Positions 23,423 to 33,289 of a stretch of DNA of 64,000 bases are shown piece after piece. The position numbers were made by a program, and so were the translations under genes. The stretch covers positions 1-64,000 of the forward strand of contig NZ_PDWK01000002.1 in NCBI RefSeq assembly GCF_010093135.1. Reading direction: 5' to 3'. The first letter of the stretch is position 1. Every line of letters starts with the position of its first letter. Below the pieces are notes generated by a model. It saw only the letters and a list, made by a program, of their open reading frames with translations. It did not search any database and was not told where the DNA came from. This DNA comes from Pseudoxanthomonas taiwanensis. Lineage in GTDB: Bacteria > Pseudomonadota > Gammaproteobacteria > Xanthomonadales > Xanthomonadaceae.

Positions 23423-24358
23423 TCAACGCCCGGCGAAGCGCGCGCGGCAGCCGCCGTCCACCCAGACCAGGCCCTCGCGCTCCTTCCAGCCCCAGTTGTG
23501 GCCTTCCTGGCAGCGGGTGCTGGACAGCTGCTCGACCAGCACCGGGCGGCCCCAGCGGCGGTCCCAGTTGCCCGCGCGGAAGCGCTTGCCGTCGCTGCTG
23601 CAGGTGATCGTGTGGCCGGCGACGGCGCCGGCCAGGGCGAACTCGCCGCGGCAGCCGGCGTCCACCCAGATGTCGCCGCCGCGCTGGCCCCAGTTGCGGC
23701 CCTCGACGCAGGCGGGGTCGGACAGCTGCTTCACCAGCACGGCCCGGCCGCGGAAGCCGGCGGGGCCGAGCTGGGGGCGGCGGTCGCGGCTCTCGCAGCG
23801 GACGATGCCGCCGCTGCCGGCGTGCGGGCGGCCGCGCCCTTCGGCGAAGCGGCCGCGGCAGCCGCGGTCCCCCCACATGGTGCCGCCGCCACCGCCGAAG
23901 TTGACGCCCTCCACGCAGCGCGTCCTGGAGATGTTCTCCACCAGCACCGGACGGCCGCGGAAGGGCGTGCGGCATTCGCGGCGGCGGTGGTCGGTGCTGG
24001 AGCAGATCAGGGTCTGGCCGGTCCAGCTGGACCCGTTCCAGCCGCCCCAGCCGGCGCCCGGACGGCCGCTGCGGCTGCCGCGCAGGGACGCGGCGATGTC
24101 CTGGCGCACCTGGTCGAAGGTCCAGCCGGCGGCGACCCGGTCCAGGTAGAACTCGAGCTGGTCGTCGGGGATGGCCCGGCCCCGTGCCTGGCGGGCGTAC
24201 TCGCGTTCGATCGTCTCCACCCGCTCCGGCAGCGGCATCCGCCGCAGGTCCTGGTGCCCGCGCCCTGGCTGGGCGGCGGCCGGGACGGAGGACAGGGCCA
24301 GGCACAGGGCCACCAGGGCCGCGGCCGGGAAGGCGGGCTTTCGACGCTGTATGGGGAT
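23423..24358 (-). CDS. DUF3011 repeat protein, secreted (start codon non-canonical)
   Basis: A roughly 311-residue exported protein. The signal peptide (QRRKPAF then a hydrophobic run ending VPAAAQ) is clear. A helical region follows, with [17 protein letters not shown]. Three DUF3011 repeats then occur, each with a cysteine-led strand, [10 protein letters not shown]-type core, C-xEG-NWG and a W-x-D-GCRx-F end. The function is unknown. No ATG, GTG, TTG or CTG lies in frame between the ribosome site (AAGGAG, about 24363-24368) and the signal peptide. The first usable codons are ATC at 24358 (5 bases after GGAG) and ATA at 24352. I used the ATC as the best fit. The gene sits backwards inside the usual fmdB-aspS neighbourhood. 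Confidence 0.75.
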   Translation of the reverse strand: MPIQRRKPAFPAAALVALCLALSSVPAAAQPGRGHQDLRRMPLPERVETIEREYARQARGRAIPDDQLEFYLDRVAAGWTFDQVRQDIAASLRGSRSGRPGAGWGGWNGSSWTGQTLICSSTDHRRRECRTPFRGRPVLVENISRTRCVEGVNFGGGGGTMWGDRGCRGRFAEGRGRPHAGSGGIVRCESRDRRPQLGPAGFRGRAVLVKQLSDPACVEGRNWGQRGGDIWVDAGCRGEFALAGAVAGHTITCSSDGKRFRAGNWDRRWGRPVLVEQLSSTRCQEGHNWGWKEREGLVWVDGGCRARFAGR

Positions 24359-24539
24359 CGGGACTCCTTGGTGCGGCCACCACGATGGTGGCGATGGGCG
24401 GGATTTAACCGGAGCCGGCTTAATGCCGCCCCACCGTGCCCGTCGCAGGGGGCGGCCGCATTTGCCGGACCGCCCCGGCACGCTCAAAATAACTGGCTTT
24501 TCCGGCGCCGGCGCGCCGGTCCCCCTCCGTGGAGTTCCC

Positions 24540-26297
<1,758 letters not shown>

Positions 26298-26304
26298 CCC
26301 GGCC

Positions 26305-26334
26305 GGGCCCGTGCCGCCGGCGCGGCGCGGGCCC
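26305..26334 (+). terminator. Strong hairpin after aspS
   Basis: GGGCCCG and GCCGC pair with GCGGC and CGGGCCC around a short loop, starting 8 bases after the aspS stop, without a T run. It may separate aspS from the next small gene or act as an mRNA end-protecting structure. Confidence 0.4.
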
Positions 26335-26393
26335 CGGCAGGTCCCTTCAGGCCGCTCCCGCCAGGGGCCGGCTTCCATGGCAAGGAGGATGTG

Positions 26394-26690
26394 ATGAGCC
26401 AGTTCGCGTTCGCGCTGCAATGGGAAAGGCTGGACAACGAGGGTTCCGAGCCCGGGCTGGTGACCGAGCGTGCGCGCGTGTTCGGCGGCTGGCTGGTCCG
26501 CGTCGGCAGCAACCCGTCCGCCATGGCCCTGGCCTTCGTTCCCGATCCCGGGGGGCGCTGGGACGGCGAGGACTTCGGCGAGGACGACTACGCCTGCGAC
26601 GAGGACGACGAGGACTACGACGAGGACGGGGACGATGACGACGACCCCGACTTCGACGTGGACGACGAGTACGAGGAAGACGAGGACTGA
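26394..26690 (+). CDS. Small protein with very acidic C-terminal tail
   Basis: A 98-residue protein not recognised as a named family. The first half (FAFALQWERLDNEGSEPGL, then VFGGWLVRVGSNP and MALAFVPDP) looks like a small folded domain. From about residue 57 on, it is almost entirely aspartate and glutamate. A strong AAGGAGG site lies 5 bases before the ATG at 26394. The TGA overlaps the ATG of the GNAT gene (TGATG), so the two are probably translated together. An acidic tail could mimic nucleic acid or bind cations or basic proteins; this is only inference. Confidence 0.8.
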   Translation: MSQFAFALQWERLDNEGSEPGLVTERARVFGGWLVRVGSNPSAMALAFVPDPGGRWDGEDFGEDDYACDEDDEDYDEDGDDDDDPDFDVDDEYEEDED

Positions 26691-27214
26691 TGGAGCTGCG
26701 CCTGCGTCGCGCCGGGCCGGGTGACGCGGCGACGCTGTCATCGCTGTGCGCGCGCACCTTCACCGAGACCTTCGGCCACCTGTACCCGCCGGAGGACCTG
26801 GCCGCCTACCTGGCCGAGGCCTACGCCGTGGAGCGCCAGGCGCAGGTGCTGGCGCATCCGGACTATGCGGTGTGGCTGCTGGAGGACGCGGACGGCAACG
26901 CGCTGGGCCATGCCGCCGCCGGACCCTGCGGCCTGCCGCATCCGGAGGTGGCGCCGGGCGACGGTGAGCTGAAGCGGCTCTACCTGGTCAAGGGCCTGCA
27001 GCGCGCCGGCCACGGCACGCGCCTGATGCAGGCGGCGATGGACTGGCTGCTGCGCGACGGGCCGCGCACCCTGTGGGTGGGCGTGTGGTCGGAGAACCAC
27101 GGCGCGCAGCGCTTCTACGCGCGCTGGGGCTTTGCCAGGGTGGGCGAATACCTGTTCCCGGTCGGCCGCCAGCGCGACCTGGAGTTCATCCTGCGCCGCC
27201 CGGCCGCGCCCTGA
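26690..27214 (+). CDS. GNAT-family N-acetyltransferase
   Basis: A 174-residue acetyl-CoA-dependent acyltransferase. The GNAT fold is read from the N-terminal LRLRRAGPGDAATLSSLC, the ELKRLYLVKGLQRAGHGTRL motif A (the Q/R-x-x-G-x-G/A pyrophosphate loop), and the C-terminal VWSENHGAQRFYARWGFARVGEY motif B. The acceptor substrate cannot be told. Translation is coupled to the acidic small protein upstream by a TGATG overlap, suggesting a shared function. It is convergent with the AraC regulator at 27230, 15 bases away. Confidence 0.88.
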   Translation: MELRLRRAGPGDAATLSSLCARTFTETFGHLYPPEDLAAYLAEAYAVERQAQVLAHPDYAVWLLEDADGNALGHAAAGPCGLPHPEVAPGDGELKRLYLVKGLQRAGHGTRLMQAAMDWLLRDGPRTLWVGVWSENHGAQRFYARWGFARVGEYLFPVGRQRDLEFILRRPAAP

Positions 27215-27229
27215 GACGCGCGCCGCGCC

Positions 27230-28177
27230 TCAGGGGCCGCCGGAGGCGATCCGGGCGCGGACCTGGCTGACCTCGGTGCGCGGTGGCGCACCGAACAGGC
27301 GCTTGTAGTCCCGGCTGAACTGCGAGGGGCTCTCGTAGCCGACCCGGTGCGCGGCCGCGCTGGCTTCCAGCCCTTCGGCGAGCATCAGCCGGCGTGCCTC
27401 GTGCAGGCGCAGCTGCTTCTGGAACTGCAGTGGCGACATCGTGGTGGCCGCCTTGAAGTTGTGGTGCAGCACCGACACGCTCATGTGCACCGCCCGGGCC
27501 AGTTCCCCGATGCGCAGCGGCTCCTGGAAGTGCTGGCGCAGCAGTTCGACGGCACGGGCGATCCGCTGCGGGCGGCTGTCGCGCACCGCGACCGCGCGCA
27601 GGTGCTGGCCCAGCTCCCCGCGCAGTACCCGGTAGAAGATCTCGCGGATCGCCATCGGTGCCAGCACCGGCAGGTCCTGCGGGTCGTCGAGCAGGCGCAT
27701 CAGCCGCAGCACCGCGTCCAGCAGCTGCGGCGTCACCTGCGCCGCGAACGCGGCGCGGGCGATGCCGGGGCGGGCAGTCTGGCCGCCGGTGTCCAGCAGC
27801 AGGCTGGCGATCTGCTCCGGATCGATGTCCAGGCGCAGCGACAGGTAGGGCTTCTCCGGCGTGGCCTCCACCACCTGGCCCATCATCGGCAGGGTCATCG
27901 ACACCACCAGGTAGTGCAGCGGGTCGTAGTGGTAGACCTGACCGCCGAGCATGGCGATCTTGCTGCCCTGCACGACGATGCACAGGCGCGGCTCGAACAC
28001 GTTCGGCGCGCATGGCGTGGGCACGCTGGAGCGTGCCAGCTGCAGCTGCGGCAGCACCGTGGGGTGGATGCCGTCGCCCAGCGGACGCGTCAGCCGCGCG
28101 ATGCGGTCGGCCAGCTCCGCCTGCTGCGCGGCGAGCGCGTGCGGGGCGATGGCGCGGGGAGGAGTCATCTCGCTCAT
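27230..28177 (-). CDS. AraC-family transcriptional regulator (AraC_N type)
   Basis: A 315-residue cytosolic DNA-binding protein. The N-terminal AraC_N-type effector domain (about 30-190) includes FEPRLCIVVQGSK and YHYDPLHYLVVSM. The C-terminal AraC double helix-turn-helix follows, with IGELARAVHMSVSVLHHNFKA and the signature VGYESPSQFSRDYKRLFG. AGGAG lies 10 bases before the ATG at 28177. It is divergent from the RND-adaptor remnant, which suggests that it may once have controlled that efflux operon. A second same-superfamily regulator of a different subtype lies at 29775. Confidence 0.9.
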   Translation of the reverse strand: MSEMTPPRAIAPHALAAQQAELADRIARLTRPLGDGIHPTVLPQLQLARSSVPTPCAPNVFEPRLCIVVQGSKIAMLGGQVYHYDPLHYLVVSMTLPMMGQVVEATPEKPYLSLRLDIDPEQIASLLLDTGGQTARPGIARAAFAAQVTPQLLDAVLRLMRLLDDPQDLPVLAPMAIREIFYRVLRGELGQHLRAVAVRDSRPQRIARAVELLRQHFQEPLRIGELARAVHMSVSVLHHNFKAATTMSPLQFQKQLRLHEARRLMLAEGLEASAAAHRVGYESPSQFSRDYKRLFGAPPRTEVSQVRARIASGGP

Positions 28178-28292
28178 GGCCTTCGGTCTCCTGCCGGTGC
28201 CGGGGATTATCCGGCGCCGGGCGGCCGGCGCCGCGCCGGCGCGGGCCGGTTTGCAGGATCGGGCAAGCCTGCGCCACCAATGGGATGCCGCC

Positions 28293-28640
28293 GGCGGCCA
28301 GCCGATGTTCACGCTCGCTGCGCTCGACCCGCTGCGGGGCGTGGTGCACGTGCCGCAGCGCATCGCCCTGCAGGTGCGGCCCGGGCTGCAGGCCGAGGTC
28401 GTCTTCCCCGGACTGCCCGGCGAACGCTTCCAGGCCGAGGTGGTGCGGGTGGCCGGCAGCATCGCCGGTGACACAGGCGGACCAGGGCGAGGCCATCGCC
28501 CTCCGCCGGGCGGCGCTGGGCCGCAATCCCGGCGGCCAGGTCGAGGTCCTGGACGGACCGGCGCCGGACGATGCCGTGGTGCTGTGGCCCAGCGCACTGC
28601 CGGCCGAAGGCAGCCGGGTGCGGGTGCTGCCGGCCGCGGC
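28293..28640 (+). pseudogene. Remnant of an RND efflux periplasmic adaptor gene
   Basis: In one frame (28293-28475) the product reads GGQPMFTLAALDPLRGVVHV, then VPQRIALQVRPGLQAEVVFP and RVAGSIAGDT. This fits the beta-barrel domain of RND membrane-fusion proteins of the HlyD/AcrA type. From 28468 a different frame continues with IALRRAALGRNPGGQVEVLD, then GPAPDDAVVLWPS and GSRVRVLP, the membrane-proximal C-terminus of the same family. The stretch normally between these two is missing, so the gene has lost its 5' half and suffered an internal deletion with frameshift. No inner-membrane pump gene is nearby. The region 28178-28731 holds nothing else that I can support. Confidence 0.72.
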
Positions 28641-28731
28641 GCAGGGCGCCGGTTCGCAGCGGGAAGGCCCCCGGCGGCACCCGGCACGCGCGGCGACGGC
28701 CGCCTTGCGGCGGCCGTCGCTTGCAGCGTGG

Positions 28732-29649
28732 TCACTGGCGCAGGAATTCCAGCAGATCCTGGTTGAGCCGGTCCTTGTGCGTGTCGGTCAGGCCGTGCGG
28801 CGCGCCCGGGTACTCGATCAGCCTGGCACCGCGCACTAGCCTGGCGGTGACGCGGCCGGAGACGTCGATCGGCACGATCTGGTCGTCGTCGCCGTGGATC
28901 ACCAGGGTCGGCACGTCGATCTTCGCCAGGTCTGCGCGCATGTCGGTGGCCGAAAACGCGGCGATGGAATCGTACGTGTTCTTGTGGCCGCCCTGCATGC
29001 CCTGCGCCCACCAGCTGTCGATCAGGCCCTGCGAGGGCTGCGCGCCGGGACGGTTGAAGCCGTAGAACGGGCCGGACGGGATGTCGCGGTACAGCTGCGC
29101 GCGGTTGGCCAGCTGGCCGGCGCGGATGCCGTCGAACACCTCGATGGGCACGCCGTCCGGGTTGTCCTCGGTCTTGAGCATGAACGGGGTGACAGCCGAC
29201 ACCAGCACCACCTTCTTCACCCGCGAGGTGCCGTGGCGGCCGATGTAGCGGGCCACCTCGCCGCCACCGGTGGAAAAGCCGACCAGGGTGGCGTCGCGCA
29301 GGTCCAGTGCGTGGATCACCGCGGCCAGGTCGTCGGCGTAGTGGTCCATGTCGTTGCCGTCCCAGGGCTGGCTGGAGCGGCCATGGCCGCGGCGGTCGTG
29401 CGCGACGACGCGGAAGCCGTGTCCGGCCAGGAACAGCATCTGCGACTCCCAGCTGTCGGAGTTCAGCGGCCAGCCGTGGCTGAAGGTGACGACCGGGCCG
29501 TCCTTCGGGCCCCAGTCCTTGAAGTACAGGCGCACGCCGTCGTGGGTGACGACGTGGTCGCCCTCGATGCGGGCGGCGGCGGCCGCCCGGGTCGGGGAGA
29601 CCGGCGACGCGGCGGACGCGGAAGTGGTGTTGCGGATCTCGGTGGACAT
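28732..29649 (-). CDS. Alpha/beta hydrolase (non-heme chloroperoxidase/esterase-like)
   Basis: A 305-residue hydrolase of the non-heme haloperoxidase/esterase group. The oxyanion segment is [13 protein letters not shown], the nucleophile elbow is [20 protein letters not shown], the acid is in [11 protein letters not shown], and the catalytic histidine is in YPGAPHGL. The N-terminal about 25 residues are low-complexity (S/A/T) without a clear signal peptide. An AGGAG site lies 8 bases before the ATG at 29649. It is divergent from an AraC-type regulator at 29775, which probably controls it. The substrate is unknown. Confidence 0.88.
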   Translation of the reverse strand: MSTEIRNTTSASAASPVSPTRAAAAARIEGDHVVTHDGVRLYFKDWGPKDGPVVTFSHGWPLNSDSWESQMLFLAGHGFRVVAHDRRGHGRSSQPWDGNDMDHYADDLAAVIHALDLRDATLVGFSTGGGEVARYIGRHGTSRVKKVVLVSAVTPFMLKTEDNPDGVPIEVFDGIRAGQLANRAQLYRDIPSGPFYGFNRPGAQPSQGLIDSWWAQGMQGGHKNTYDSIAAFSATDMRADLAKIDVPTLVIHGDDDQIVPIDVSGRVTARLVRGARLIEYPGAPHGLTDTHKDRLNQDLLEFLRQ

Positions 29650-29741
29650 GGCGTCGGCTCCTGTCGGGGGGAAGGGAAGACCGGACGGCGCGGCCGTCCG
29701 GTGTGGCCATCTTCGCCGGCCGCTAACGCCGGGGGACGGCA

Positions 29742-29747
29742 TAAAAT
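29742..29747 (+). promoter_or_regulatory. Candidate -10 box for AraC regulator gene
   Basis: TAAAAT in an AT-rich patch, 27 bases upstream of the ATG at 29775, within the 125-base divergent region shared with the hydrolase gene. The shared region is a natural place for operators of the regulator. Confidence 0.4.
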
Positions 29748-29774
29748 CCGGAAAAATTGACCCGGAGTACGGCA

Positions 29775-30614
29775 ATGGCCGACAGGCTGGCGGCGCTGAT
29801 GGCGCACTTCCCGGTCAGCGCACGGGTGTTCAACGCCGGGCCGCTGTGCGGCATCAACACCCTGAATAGCGACGGCGTGCATGGCCAGCTGCACCTGGTG
29901 CGCAGCGGCGCGCTGGAGGTGCAGTACCGCAACGCCTCGCTGCAGGTGGACCGGCCGAGCCTGCTGTTGTTCCCGCGGCCGCTCACCCACCGCTTCATCA
30001 CCGATCCGGAGCGCGGCGTGGACATGGTCTGCGCCAACCTCAGCTTCGAGGGTGGTGCCGGCAATCCGGTGGTGCGGGCGTTGCCGGAACTGCTGTGCGT
30101 GCCGCTGGAGGAGCTGCCGGAGACCGGCCTGGTGCTGTCGCTGCTGTTCCAGGAGGCGTTCGAGGAGCGCTGCGGGCGGGTGCCGCTGATCGGGCGCCTG
30201 TTCGAGGTGCTGATGATCCAGCTGCTGCGCCACCTGATGGAGCAGGGGCAGGTGCGCGCCGGCCTGCTGGCCGGGCTGGGCCACGCGCGCCTGCGCCATG
30301 CGCTGGTGGCCATGCACGAGGCTCCGGGGCGGGACTGGACCCTCGAGGGACTGGCCGCGAGGGCCGGGATGTCGCGCAGCGTGTTCGCCGACACCTTCCG
30401 CGACGTGGTCGGCATGACCCCGGGCCAGTACCTGCAGGGCTGGCGCGTCAGCCTGGCGCAGCGGGCGCTGCGTCGCGGCCGTCCGCTGAAGGTGATCGCC
30501 GCCGAGGTGGGGTATGCCAGCGAGGCGGCGCTGTCGCGCGCGTTCAAGGCCCACACCGGGGTGTCGCCGCGGGCATGGAAGGCCCGCCAGCAGGAGGCCG
30601 TGCTTGCGCGCTGA
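29775..30614 (+). CDS. AraC-family transcriptional regulator (cupin-type N-terminus)
   Basis: A 279-residue regulator. The N-terminal cupin-like sensor domain includes [15 protein letters not shown] and [12 protein letters not shown], as in AraC-binding cupin_6 proteins. The C-terminal AraC DNA-binding domain contains [20 protein letters not shown] and the second helix-turn-helix signature [18 protein letters not shown]. The ATG at 29775 follows GGAG by 8 bases. It faces away from the alpha/beta hydrolase at 28732 and is the likely regulator of that gene. The 3' end overlaps the TTG start of the next gene. Confidence 0.9.
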   Translation: MADRLAALMAHFPVSARVFNAGPLCGINTLNSDGVHGQLHLVRSGALEVQYRNASLQVDRPSLLLFPRPLTHRFITDPERGVDMVCANLSFEGGAGNPVVRALPELLCVPLEELPETGLVLSLLFQEAFEERCGRVPLIGRLFEVLMIQLLRHLMEQGQVRAGLLAGLGHARLRHALVAMHEAPGRDWTLEGLAARAGMSRSVFADTFRDVVGMTPGQYLQGWRVSLAQRALRRGRPLKVIAAEVGYASEAALSRAFKAHTGVSPRAWKARQQEAVLAR

Positions 30615-31263
30615 CGGTGGCGGGGAGCGGGTGCTGCTGATCCATGGCCTGTGGAACCGGCCGTGGTGGCTGCTGCCGCTGGCCTGGCGGCTGCGCCGAT
30701 CCGGTTTCCTGGTTGGCCACTTCGGTTATCCCAGCATCGTCGGCGGCGCCGAGGGTGCCTGCCAGGCCCTGGTCGAGCGCCTGCGCGGCGGGCCGCCGTG
30801 CCACCTGGTCGGGCACAGCCTGGGCGGACTGGTGGCGCTGGAGGCGCTGCGCCGGGCCCCGGACCTGCCGGTGCGGCGGGTGGTGTGCCTGGGCTCGCCG
30901 CTGTGCGGCAGTGCCACGGCGCGCCGGCTGGCGCTGCGGCCGTGGTCGGCCTGGCTGCTGGGGCGCTCGGCCGGAATGCTGCTGCGTGGCTGCCGGCCCT
31001 GGGACGGCAGCGCCGAGGTGGGCGTGATCGCCGGCGACCGGCCGCGCGGTATCGGCCGGCTGCTGGCCGCGGTGGATGCGGCCTCGGACGGCACCGTCGC
31101 CCTGCACGAGACCTGCCTGCAGGGCGTGGCCGGGTACTGCCGGGTGCGCGCCAGCCACACCGGGCTGGTGCTGTCGGCCGAGGCGGCGCGGCAGACGGCC
31201 GCCTTCCTGCGCACCGGCCGTTTCCAGGCCGGCCCCGGCGGGGAACCGGGGGCGCCGGTATAA
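30604..31263 (+). CDS. Alpha/beta hydrolase, lipase-like (TTG start)
   Basis: A 219-residue protein of the alpha/beta hydrolase fold: an early LLIHGLWNRPWW strand-oxyanion segment, the nucleophile elbow HLVGHSLGGLVAL (serine near residue 76), and a C-terminal histidine in RASHTGLVL. It resembles small lipase/PGAP1-like acyl hydrolases. The start is read as TTG at 30604, because a perfect AGGAGG lies 6 bases before it and no ATG or GTG precedes the fold in this frame. It overlaps the end of the AraC gene by 11 bases, so the two are probably cotranscribed. The final TAA lies inside the yebC -10 box. Confidence 0.83.
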   Translation: MRADGGGERVLLIHGLWNRPWWLLPLAWRLRRSGFLVGHFGYPSIVGGAEGACQALVERLRGGPPCHLVGHSLGGLVALEALRRAPDLPVRRVVCLGSPLCGSATARRLALRPWSAWLLGRSAGMLLRGCRPWDGSAEVGVIAGDRPRGIGRLLAAVDAASDGTVALHETCLQGVAGYCRVRASHTGLVLSAEAARQTAAFLRTGRFQAGPGGEPGAPV

Positions 31264-31264
31264 T
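31259..31264 (+). promoter_or_regulatory. -10 box of yebC-ruv operon
   Basis: A perfect TATAAT, 35 bases before the yebC ATG, overlapping the stop codon of the hydrolase gene. No clear -35 hexamer is seen. Confidence 0.55.
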
Positions 31265-31299
31265 TCCCCGCCTTGTTCACAGCAGCACTACGGATACCG

Positions 31300-32040
31300 A
31301 TGGCCGGGCATTCCAAGTGGGCCAACATCCAGCACCGCAAGAACGCGCAGGACGCGAAGCGGGGCAAGATCTTCACCAAGCTGATCCGAGAGATCTCCGT
31401 GGCCGCGCGCATGGGCGGCGGCGATCCTTCCGCCAACCCGCGCCTGCGCTCGGCCGTGGACAAGGCGCTGTCGGCCAACATGGCCAAGGACGTGATCGAG
31501 CGCGCGATCAAGAAGGCCACCGGCGAGCTGGAGGGCGTGAACTACGAGGAGGTCCGCTACGAGGGCTACGCCCCCGGCGGCGTGGCGGTGATCGTGGACT
31601 GCCTGACCGACAACAAGGTGCGCACCGTCGCCGACGTGCGCCATGCCTTCGGCAAGTTCGGCGGCAACCTGGGCACCGACGGCTCGGTGTCCTTCATGTT
31701 CCGCAAGCTGGGCGTGCTGAGCTTCGCCCCGGGCGCGGACGAGGAGAAGATCACCGAGGCCGCGATCGAGGCCGGCGCCGACGACGTGGTGGTCTACCCC
31801 GAGGACGGCTCGATCGACGTGCTGACCGCGCCGGAGAACTTCGCCGCGGTGCGCGACGCGATGAAGGCGGCCGGGCTGGAGCCGGCCCAGGCCGAGGTCA
31901 CCTACCGCGCCGACAACGAGGTGTCGGTGACCGGCGAGACCGCGCAGCAGGTCGCCAAGCTGCTCGACTGGCTGGAGGACCTGGACGACGTGCAGAACGT
32001 CTACTCCAACGCCGACCTCGGCGAGGACGCCTACTCGTGA
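31300..32040 (+). CDS. yebC: YebC/PmpR-family transcription/translation factor
   Basis: A 246-residue cytosolic protein with the invariant start [20 protein letters not shown], the [21 protein letters not shown] core, and the [14 protein letters not shown] loop. YebC proteins have been described as DNA-binding regulators. More recently they have been described as ribosome-associated factors easing polyproline translation. Which role applies here is not visible. Length is normal. It leads directly into ruvC-ruvA, as in most gammaproteobacteria. Confidence 0.95.
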   Translation: MAGHSKWANIQHRKNAQDAKRGKIFTKLIREISVAARMGGGDPSANPRLRSAVDKALSANMAKDVIERAIKKATGELEGVNYEEVRYEGYAPGGVAVIVDCLTDNKVRTVADVRHAFGKFGGNLGTDGSVSFMFRKLGVLSFAPGADEEKITEAAIEAGADDVVVYPEDGSIDVLTAPENFAAVRDAMKAAGLEPAQAEVTYRADNEVSVTGETAQQVAKLLDWLEDLDDVQNVYSNADLGEDAYS

Positions 32041-32131
32041 GCGCCGCGGCCGGGAGCGGGGCGGCGCCGTGCGGGCGGCCGCCTTTCCCGTGCTCCCGGT
32101 CCGCCGGGGCGGTTCCCGGTGGCAGCCGCCC

Positions 32132-32653
32132 ATGACCCGCATCCTCGGCATCGATCCCGGTTCGCAGCGCACCGGCGTGGGCATCATCGACGTCGACGCC
32201 ACCGGGCGTGCGCGCCACGTCCACCACCAGGCGCTGGTGCTGCTGGGCGAGGGCGGCTTCGCCCAGCGCCTGCGCCGGCTGCTGGACGGCCTAGGCGCGC
32301 TGATCGACGAGTACCGCCCGGACGAGGCGGCCATCGAGCAGGTGTTCGTGGGCCGCAGCCCGGAGTCGGCGCTCAAGCTGGGCCAGGCGCGCGGCGCGGC
32401 GATCAGTGCGGTGGTGCTGCGCGACCTGCCGGTGAGCGAGTACGCCGCGCGCGAGGTCAAGCTGGCGGTGGTCGGCACCGGCGGCGCGGAGAAGGCCCAG
32501 GTCCAGCACATGGTCGCGGCCATGCTGGGCCTGAGCGGGCGCCTGCAGGCCGACGCCGCCGACGCCCTCGCCGTGGCCCTGACCCATGCCCACGTGCGCG
32601 CCACCGCGCGGCGGCTGGGCGTGGCCGCGCGCGAGGCCTGGAGCAGAAAATGA
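32132..32653 (+). CDS. ruvC: Holliday junction resolvase RuvC
   Basis: A 173-residue endonuclease that cuts Holliday junctions during homologous recombination, working with RuvAB. The four catalytic acids are present: D8 in LGIDPG, E69 in IEQVFVG, and D141 and D144 in [11 protein letters not shown]. The ATG at 32132 lies 91 bases after yebC. ruvA follows after 31 bases. Confidence 0.96.
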   Translation: MTRILGIDPGSQRTGVGIIDVDATGRARHVHHQALVLLGEGGFAQRLRRLLDGLGALIDEYRPDEAAIEQVFVGRSPESALKLGQARGAAISAVVLRDLPVSEYAAREVKLAVVGTGGAEKAQVQHMVAAMLGLSGRLQADAADALAVALTHAHVRATARRLGVAAREAWSRK

Positions 32654-32684
32654 GCCGGACCGAGTTCCGCTGGAGGATGTGCCC

Positions 32685-33275
32685 ATGATCGGACGCCTGC
32701 GCGGCATCGTGGCGGTGAAGCAGCCGCCCTGGCTGGTGGTGGACGTCAACGGCGTCGGTTACGAGCTGGAGGCGCCGATGAGCACCTTCTACGACCTGCC
32801 CGAGGTCGGGCGCGAGGTGCACCTGTTCACCCACTACGCGCAGAAGGAGGACAGCGTGGCGCTGTACGGCTTCCTGCGCGAGAGCGAGCGGCGCCTGTTC
32901 CGCGACGTGCAGCGGGTCAGCGGCATCGGTGCCCGCATCGCCCTGGCGATCCTGTCCGGGGTGAGCGTGGACGAGTTCGCGCGCCTGGTCCAGGCTGGCG
33001 ACGTCACCGCGCTGACCCGCATCCCCGGCATCGGCAAGAAGACCGCCGAGCGCATCGTGGTGGAGCTGCGCGACCGCGCCGGCGACCTGGCCGGCGGCGG
33101 CGCCGCGGCCGGGATGCCCGCCGCGGCCGGCGATCCCCAGGCCGACGCCGCCATCGCCCTGCAGCAGCTGGGCTACAAGCCGGCCGAGGCCGCACGCATG
33201 GCGCGCGACGCGGCCGCAGCCGGCGACGACGCGGCCGCGATCATCCGCAAGGCGTTGCAGTCGGCGCTGCGCTGA
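32685..33275 (+). CDS. ruvA: Holliday junction branch migration protein RuvA
   Basis: A 196-residue junction-binding tetramer subunit. Domain I is an OB fold ([12 protein letters not shown], about 1-62). Domain II has two helix-hairpin-helix motifs ([13 protein letters not shown] and [13 protein letters not shown]). Domain III (about 150-196) contacts RuvB and begins after a G/A-rich linker. A GGAGG site precedes the ATG. It loads RuvB on the junction; the ruvB gene is separated from it by kup. Confidence 0.96.
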   Translation: MIGRLRGIVAVKQPPWLVVDVNGVGYELEAPMSTFYDLPEVGREVHLFTHYAQKEDSVALYGFLRESERRLFRDVQRVSGIGARIALAILSGVSVDEFARLVQAGDVTALTRIPGIGKKTAERIVVELRDRAGDLAGGGAAAGMPAAAGDPQADAAIALQQLGYKPAEAARMARDAAAAGDDAAAIIRKALQSALR

Positions 33276-33289
33276 TCTTTACTTGGCGG

